A stretch of DNA of 64,000 bases from assembly GCA_002353285.1 (NCBI GenBank), contig DEJJ01000005.1, positions 1-64,000 of the forward strand, written 5' to 3'. Every line of letters begins with the position of its first letter. Within the stretch, counting starts at the first letter, position 1. The position numbers were made by a program, and so were the translations under genes. Under the pieces are notes generated by a model. That model was not told the DNA's origin. It made no database searches and was given only the letters and a program-made list of their open reading frames with translations. The DNA comes from Porphyromonadaceae bacterium UBA2751 (GTDB taxonomy: Bacteria; Bacteroidota; Bacteroidia; Bacteroidales; Muribaculaceae). Shown piece after piece: positions 60,430-64,000 of this stretch.

Positions 60430-60870
60430 TCACTTGATGATAGTGTGCTCGTTGGTGAAATGCAGCTCGGTTTCATTGTCAAGAATGACAGTGATATCGC
60501 CATTCTTGATTTCACGCCCCATGTACACCACGTCGGCACCAGGATGGTTCTTGCTCAGGTACATCTGAATCTTGCCAGGCACCATGCGCATGGGCACCAC
60601 GCTCTTGCGGCAGTCCACAATCATCCAGTTGCCATCCTTGTCAAAGTCGATAGTGGCATCGTTGTCGAGCAGCACGCAGGTGCGGTTCTTCATGTCCTTG
60701 CTGTTGTTCTTCACAGCTTTCACCACTTTGTTGGTGGGGAAATAGGATTTCACCATGCGCAATCCCAGGTCGGGGACCTTCTTGATGGGGATTTCAGTGA
60801 TATTGTCGTCGGCAATTGCGCCACCGGCCATCACAACCATTGCCAATAAGGCTAAAAACAATCTTTTCAT
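60430..60870 (-). CDS. Exported PepSY-like small protein
   Basis: 146 residues. Signal peptide MKRLFLALLAMVVMAGGAIA. The mature part (IKKVPDLGLRMVKSYFPTNK, VLLDNDATIDFDKDGNWMIV) fits the PepSY-like/DUF2874 fold of Bacteroidetes periplasmic proteins. No function is established for these. 33 bases downstream of the OmpH-like gene. Confidence 0.75.
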   Translation of the reverse strand: MKRLFLALLAMVVMAGGAIADDNITEIPIKKVPDLGLRMVKSYFPTNKVVKAVKNNSKDMKNRTCVLLDNDATIDFDKDGNWMIVDCRKSVVPMRMVPGKIQMYLSKNHPGADVVYMGREIKNGDITVILDNETELHFTNEHTIIK

Positions 60871-60903
60871 AATATCTTATTTTTTAAAAAACGTTTTGTA
60901 TAA

Positions 60904-61524
60904 TCATTTTGCTGGAGCCGAGTCGCTATCAGTGGCTTTGTCGCCAGTAGCAGCGTTGCCATCGACAATGGGTTCCCCCTTGGCAACAGGTGCATTGGCG
61001 GCATTGTAGCGTGCATTCAGGCCCTCGGCCACCTTGTCGGTAACGTCCCAGCGAGGGTTGATAAACATTGCAGCCTCCTTGCGCAGGATTGCGTCATAGT
61101 CGTTCTTCACTGCAAAGTCGGCAAGGAACAGGTCTATCTCGTTGGCAAGCTTCGATTGCTCAGCACCGAGTTGTTGCTCCATCTTCTTTTGCATGGCTTC
61201 CATCTCCTTTTGAGCATTCTCTTGCATTTGCTCAAGCTTCTTCTGGTCGGCATCAAATGCCTTCTGTGTCTTGTACTGACCGTTCTTGTACTTCGTCTGC
61301 ACCTGATTGTAGAAGGTCTCTATCTGCTTGCGCTTCTTCTGCTCGGCCTGCTGAAACTCATTCTTGAGCTGGGCTTGCAGCTGCAAGTATTGCTGTGCCA
61401 CTACATATTGCTGATACAGCTGATCCTCATCGACATATCTCACTGTGAACGGGCGATTGCTCGCCTCCTGAGCTGCCACATTCATGGCAACGATGGCCAT
61501 TGCCATCAACAAAAACTTTTTCAT
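60904..61524 (-). CDS. OmpH/Skp-like periplasmic chaperone
   Basis: 206 residues. Signal peptide MKKFLLMAMAIVAMNVAAQ. A long charged coiled-coil region rich in Gln, Lys and Glu (about 45-130) gives the tentacle shape of Skp. The C-terminus (DAILRKEAAMFINPRWDVTD) matches Bacteroidetes OmpH. Assists outer-membrane protein folding; acidic, Ala-rich tail of unknown role. Confidence 0.85.
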   Translation of the reverse strand: MKKFLLMAMAIVAMNVAAQEASNRPFTVRYVDEDQLYQQYVVAQQYLQLQAQLKNEFQQAEQKKRKQIETFYNQVQTKYKNGQYKTQKAFDADQKKLEQMQENAQKEMEAMQKKMEQQLGAEQSKLANEIDLFLADFAVKNDYDAILRKEAAMFINPRWDVTDKVAEGLNARYNAANAPVAKGEPIVDGNAATGDKATDSDSAPAK

Positions 61525-61640
61525 TTCTTTATAATCAATTTAATATAAGTCCTTACTCCTTTCATCTTAACGCATTATCGCTTAGCGCAACTCATTTTGC
61601 CAGCTATGAATTATGCATTAAATAAAAGATTGTGCATTCA

Positions 61641-62933
61641 TTAGACGGGCTTCCACACAAAAAGTTTATCGCTCGGCCTTATCTTTTCGCCGGTCTTTAT
61701 CGAGAATCGCTCGCCTTTCACGGTCTTCTCCACCGGCTTGAGGTCGACGCGTATCTCCTCAACTTTCAGTGGCAATGCACCAGTGGTGGGGCCAGTGATG
61801 ATTATTTCGTCGCCCACGTGCAGCTCGCCTGCCTCCATCTGGAACTCGGCAACGCCAAGCTTCGAGAAGTAGCGAATGCCCTTGGCGGCATACACCTTCA
61901 CATGGGTGGCACTGGAGCCATATTTAGAGGTCCACTCCCCAAGTCGCTGACCCAGGTAATAACCGTCCCAGAAGCCACGGTTGAACACGCGCGCAAGGCG
62001 CTCGTCCCACTCGGCAATGCGCTCTTCGCTGTAGGTGCCATCTACTATTGCCTGCAGCGCCTCGTTGTAGCAACTTGCCACCGTGCGCACATATTCCGGC
62101 CCTCTTGCCCTGCCTTCTATCTTGAACACACGCACTCCAGCATCCACCATCTTGTTAAGGAAGTGGATGGTCTTCAAGTCCTTAGGCGACATTATGTATT
62201 TATTCTCGATTGCGAGCTCGTCGCCAGTGTCACGGTCGGTCACGATGTAGCTGCGGCGGCATATCTGCCGGCAGGCGCCACGGTTGGCACTCGAGGCGGC
62301 CTCGTGCAGGCTCATGTAGCACTTGCCACTCACTGCCATGCACAGAGCGCCATGACAGAACATTTCAAGACGCACTGGCTCACCATGAGGCCCCGTCAAG
62401 CCCTGAGCGCTGATGTTCTCATGAATCCTTGTCACCTGATCCAGGTTCAGCTCGCGGGCGAGCACCATCACGTCGGCCCACTGGGCGTAGTATTTCACAG
62501 CCTCGCTATTGCTCACGTTCACCTGCGTGGAGATGTGCACCTCCACCCCTATGCTGCGGGCATAGAGTATTGTTGCCATGTCGCTGGCAATGATGGCGCT
62601 GATGTGGGCATCACGTGCCGCATCCACTATGCGGTGCATGTAGTCGATGTCCTCGTCATAGATTATCGTGTTGACCGTGAGGTAAGTCTTGATGCCACGC
62701 TCGGCGCACCATTGCGCTATGGTGTGCAGGTCGTCGATCGAGAAATTCACACTCGACTTCGACCGCATGTTCAAGTTCTCGATTCCAAAGTATATCGCAT
62801 CGGCACCACCCTGCTCGGCCGCCACCAGCGATTCCCACGAACCCACTGGAGCCATCAGCTCAAAGTCTTTTCTTTGCCTTATGCCCGATGGTCTTTGAGT
62901 TTGTGATGAAATTATCACTTTATCATTATCCAT
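61641..62933 (-). CDS. U32 peptidase-family protein (TrhP/YegQ-like)
   Basis: 430 residues. U32 signature EMFCHGALCMAVSGKCYMSL with SANRGACRQICRRSY (Cys residues likely bind a metal or Fe-S cluster), preceded by KTYLTVNTIIYDEDI and VEVHISTQVNVSN. Family members YegQ/TrhP and RlhA modify tRNA or rRNA by hydroxylation, and others are called collagenase-like peptidases. YegQ-type length and C-terminal barrel fit TrhP. Specific role inferred. Confidence 0.88.
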   Translation of the reverse strand: MDNDKVIISSQTQRPSGIRQRKDFELMAPVGSWESLVAAEQGGADAIYFGIENLNMRSKSSVNFSIDDLHTIAQWCAERGIKTYLTVNTIIYDEDIDYMHRIVDAARDAHISAIIASDMATILYARSIGVEVHISTQVNVSNSEAVKYYAQWADVMVLARELNLDQVTRIHENISAQGLTGPHGEPVRLEMFCHGALCMAVSGKCYMSLHEAASSANRGACRQICRRSYIVTDRDTGDELAIENKYIMSPKDLKTIHFLNKMVDAGVRVFKIEGRARGPEYVRTVASCYNEALQAIVDGTYSEERIAEWDERLARVFNRGFWDGYYLGQRLGEWTSKYGSSATHVKVYAAKGIRYFSKLGVAEFQMEAGELHVGDEIIITGPTTGALPLKVEEIRVDLKPVEKTVKGERFSIKTGEKIRPSDKLFVWKPV

Positions 62934-62950
62934 TTAATAATTATCTCACA

Positions 62951-62997
62951 AGAATTATCTAGATTATCTATGGGAAACAAGACAATCTAGATAATCT
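62951..62997. repeat. CTAGAT-type inverted repeat
   Basis: AGATTATCTA (62961-62970) and TAGATAATCT (62988-62997) are perfect inverted copies; ATTATCTAGATTATCTA overlaps the first. Related to the repeat at 51476-51515. Lies in the gap upstream of the U32 gene. Confidence 0.65.
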
Positions 62998-63047
62998 TTC
63001 TCTTATCACAAATTATAACACTCTCTCTTTTGCTTGCTACATGCAAC

Positions 63048-64000
63048 TCACTCAGCTTCCTTAACGAGGAAGATTTCGGTTGGGAAGTGGTCGCTGTAGC
63101 CATTCAGGAACACACCGCCACTGTAGGTGCGCAGGGGATAGCCCTTGCGGTCGCCCTCCTGAGTTTTCAGGAAGTCGCGGTTCAGTGCCTCGCAGCGCAG
63201 GTAGGTGAGTTGGGGTTTGTCCTTACTGCTGCGGTATTTTGTGAAGAAACCGTTGCACATTATCTGGTCAAAGAGGTTCCACTGTCCACGGTAAGCCAGT
63301 GTGCCCACACCCTTGGCAAGCACGTTCCAGAAGGGGTTGAACATCTCGTCGGCTTCATCCACTTCATCAATGTCACGCTTGCCACCCACGGCCTCGGCAC
63401 ATGCCTTGTCCATTGGGTCGTCGTTAAGGTCGCCCATGAAGATGATGCCAATGTTGTCGCCATGCACATTAACCAGCGAGTCGATGGTGCGACGGCACAT
63501 CATGCCAGCAGCCTCACGCTTGGGGCTCGAGGCCTCCTGACCGCCCAGGCGAGATGGCCAGTGGTTAACAATCACCGCCACAGTGTCGCCAGCAAGCAAG
63601 CCCACCACGCACATCTGGTCGCGGGTGCGGAAGTTCTCGTTCCACTCATAGTCCATCTTGCGCTCATCGTCGGCTGCCTCGCGAGCGCGAGCAAAGTCCT
63701 CCTCGCTCAACCGCTGATTGGTCACATTCAGCACCCTGAAGAAGCGGGGGTTATACAACACACCCACGTCCACACCACGACGGTCGGGGCTGTCGTGGTA
63801 GGGAGCCACCTGAAGGTGCCAGTTGCGAATCTGTGGATCACGAACCAAGTCTTGAAGCACTGTCACATTCTCAATCTCACTCACGCCTATGATGGCCGGG
63901 CCATTGGGAGTGTTATCAGTCTTCATCTGCGAGATGGCATAAGCCATCCTATTGATCTTCGACCAGTACTTGCGGCCGTCCCACTGGCGAGCGCCCTTGG
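63048..64000 (-). CDS. Endonuclease/exonuclease/phosphatase family protein, 5' partial
   Basis: The frame is open to the right edge; codons beyond the first Met (63947) still read as protein (ARQWDGRKYWSKINRMAYAI), so the N-terminus lies outside. Family motifs: IIGVSEIENVTVLQDLV with the metal Glu, HDSPDRRGVDVGVLYNP, IVNHWPSRLGG, IIFMGDLNDDPMD, and SDHFPTEIFL at the C-terminus with the catalytic Asp-His. Probably a secreted or periplasmic phosphodiesterase; the signal peptide cannot be seen. Confidence 0.85.
   Translation of the reverse strand, partial: KGARQWDGRKYWSKINRMAYAISQMKTDNTPNGPAIIGVSEIENVTVLQDLVRDPQIRNWHLQVAPYHDSPDRRGVDVGVLYNPRFFRVLNVTNQRLSEEDFARAREAADDERKMDYEWNENFRTRDQMCVVGLLAGDTVAVIVNHWPSRLGGQEASSPKREAAGMMCRRTIDSLVNVHGDNIGIIFMGDLNDDPMDKACAEAVGGKRDIDEVDEADEMFNPFWNVLAKGVGTLAYRGQWNLFDQIMCNGFFTKYRSSKDKPQLTYLRCEALNRDFLKTQEGDRKGYPLRTYSGGVFLNGYSDHFPTEIFLVKEAE

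Noticed and set aside
61632..62906. 424-codon frame antisense to the U32 gene
   Set aside because: Shadow of the U32 coding sequence, which has clear family motifs.

Overview
This window looks like chromosomal DNA of a Bacteroidales bacterium, probably an intestinal Prevotellaceae or Muribaculaceae type (family level is inference). Three things point there. Promoters repeatedly fit the Bacteroidetes consensus TTTG-N19/20-TAnnTTTG. The gene set includes TonB-dependent receptors, a Bacteroidetes-type LptE, a sigma-54 activator with GAFTSA, DUF2851 and PCMD-like proteins, BspA-type leucine-rich repeats, and GIYIxNGKK-type C-terminal tails. B12 riboswitches control a TonB receptor operon.

Layout. 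(1) 1-5.1 kb: a mobile-element segment on the + strand. It has a partial gene at the left edge, an M20-like metallopeptidase, a string of small tightly packed genes, an excisionase-like HTH protein and a small serine recombinase, closed by a terminator. (2) 5.4-29.7 kb: a cobalamin region on the - strand. A B12 riboswitch at about 29.5 kb leads a run of 19 genes, about 22 kb long, mostly overlapping or a few bases apart. It encodes a BtuB-like receptor, a CbiK/IhtB-like chelatase lipoprotein, a second TonB receptor, four fused corrin-ring proteins (CbiH-CbiC, CbiE-CbiT, CbiG-CbiF, CbiJ-CbiD), BtuF and BtuC, the lower-pathway enzymes (CobS, CobC, CobU, CobT, CbiA, PduO, CobQ, CobD, CbiB) and a HAD phosphatase. 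A second riboswitch at 6.2-6.4 kb controls a separate CobO-type adenosyltransferase. I do not see CbiL, a uroporphyrinogen methyltransferase or the BtuD ATPase. (3) 29.8-39.2 kb: a decayed mobile island beside tRNA-Phe. It holds a VapE-like remnant, an AEP-primase-like protein, a GIY-YIG nuclease, small paralogous proteins, an HsdR remnant broken by a 19-bp duplication, a chimera of three gene pieces, an LRR protein, a truncated tyrosine recombinase, a Gp37/Gp68-like protein and a DUF3853-like HTH protein. (4) 39.6-52.5 kb: core genes: tRNA-Phe, DUF2851, a PCMD-like exported protein, mutS, a MINPP-like phosphatase, an acyltransferase, the sigma-54 activator - lptE - TPR-like - secG group, xerD and an RluD-family synthase. 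(5) 52.6-56.6 kb: three tandem exported paralogs that share N-terminal and C-terminal modules, promoters, leader length and terminator type but carry different middle modules. (6) 56.6-64 kb: a clpS-clpA-aat N-degron cluster, tRNA-Arg, a PepSY-like exported protein, an OmpH/Skp-like chaperone, a U32 peptidase-family protein, and an endonuclease/exonuclease/phosphatase-family protein cut by the right edge.

The most distinctive items are the modular triplet at 52.6-56.6 kb, the riboswitch-led operon with a lipoprotein chelatase between two TonB receptors, and a dispersed AT-rich repeat that sits in frame inside cbiA.
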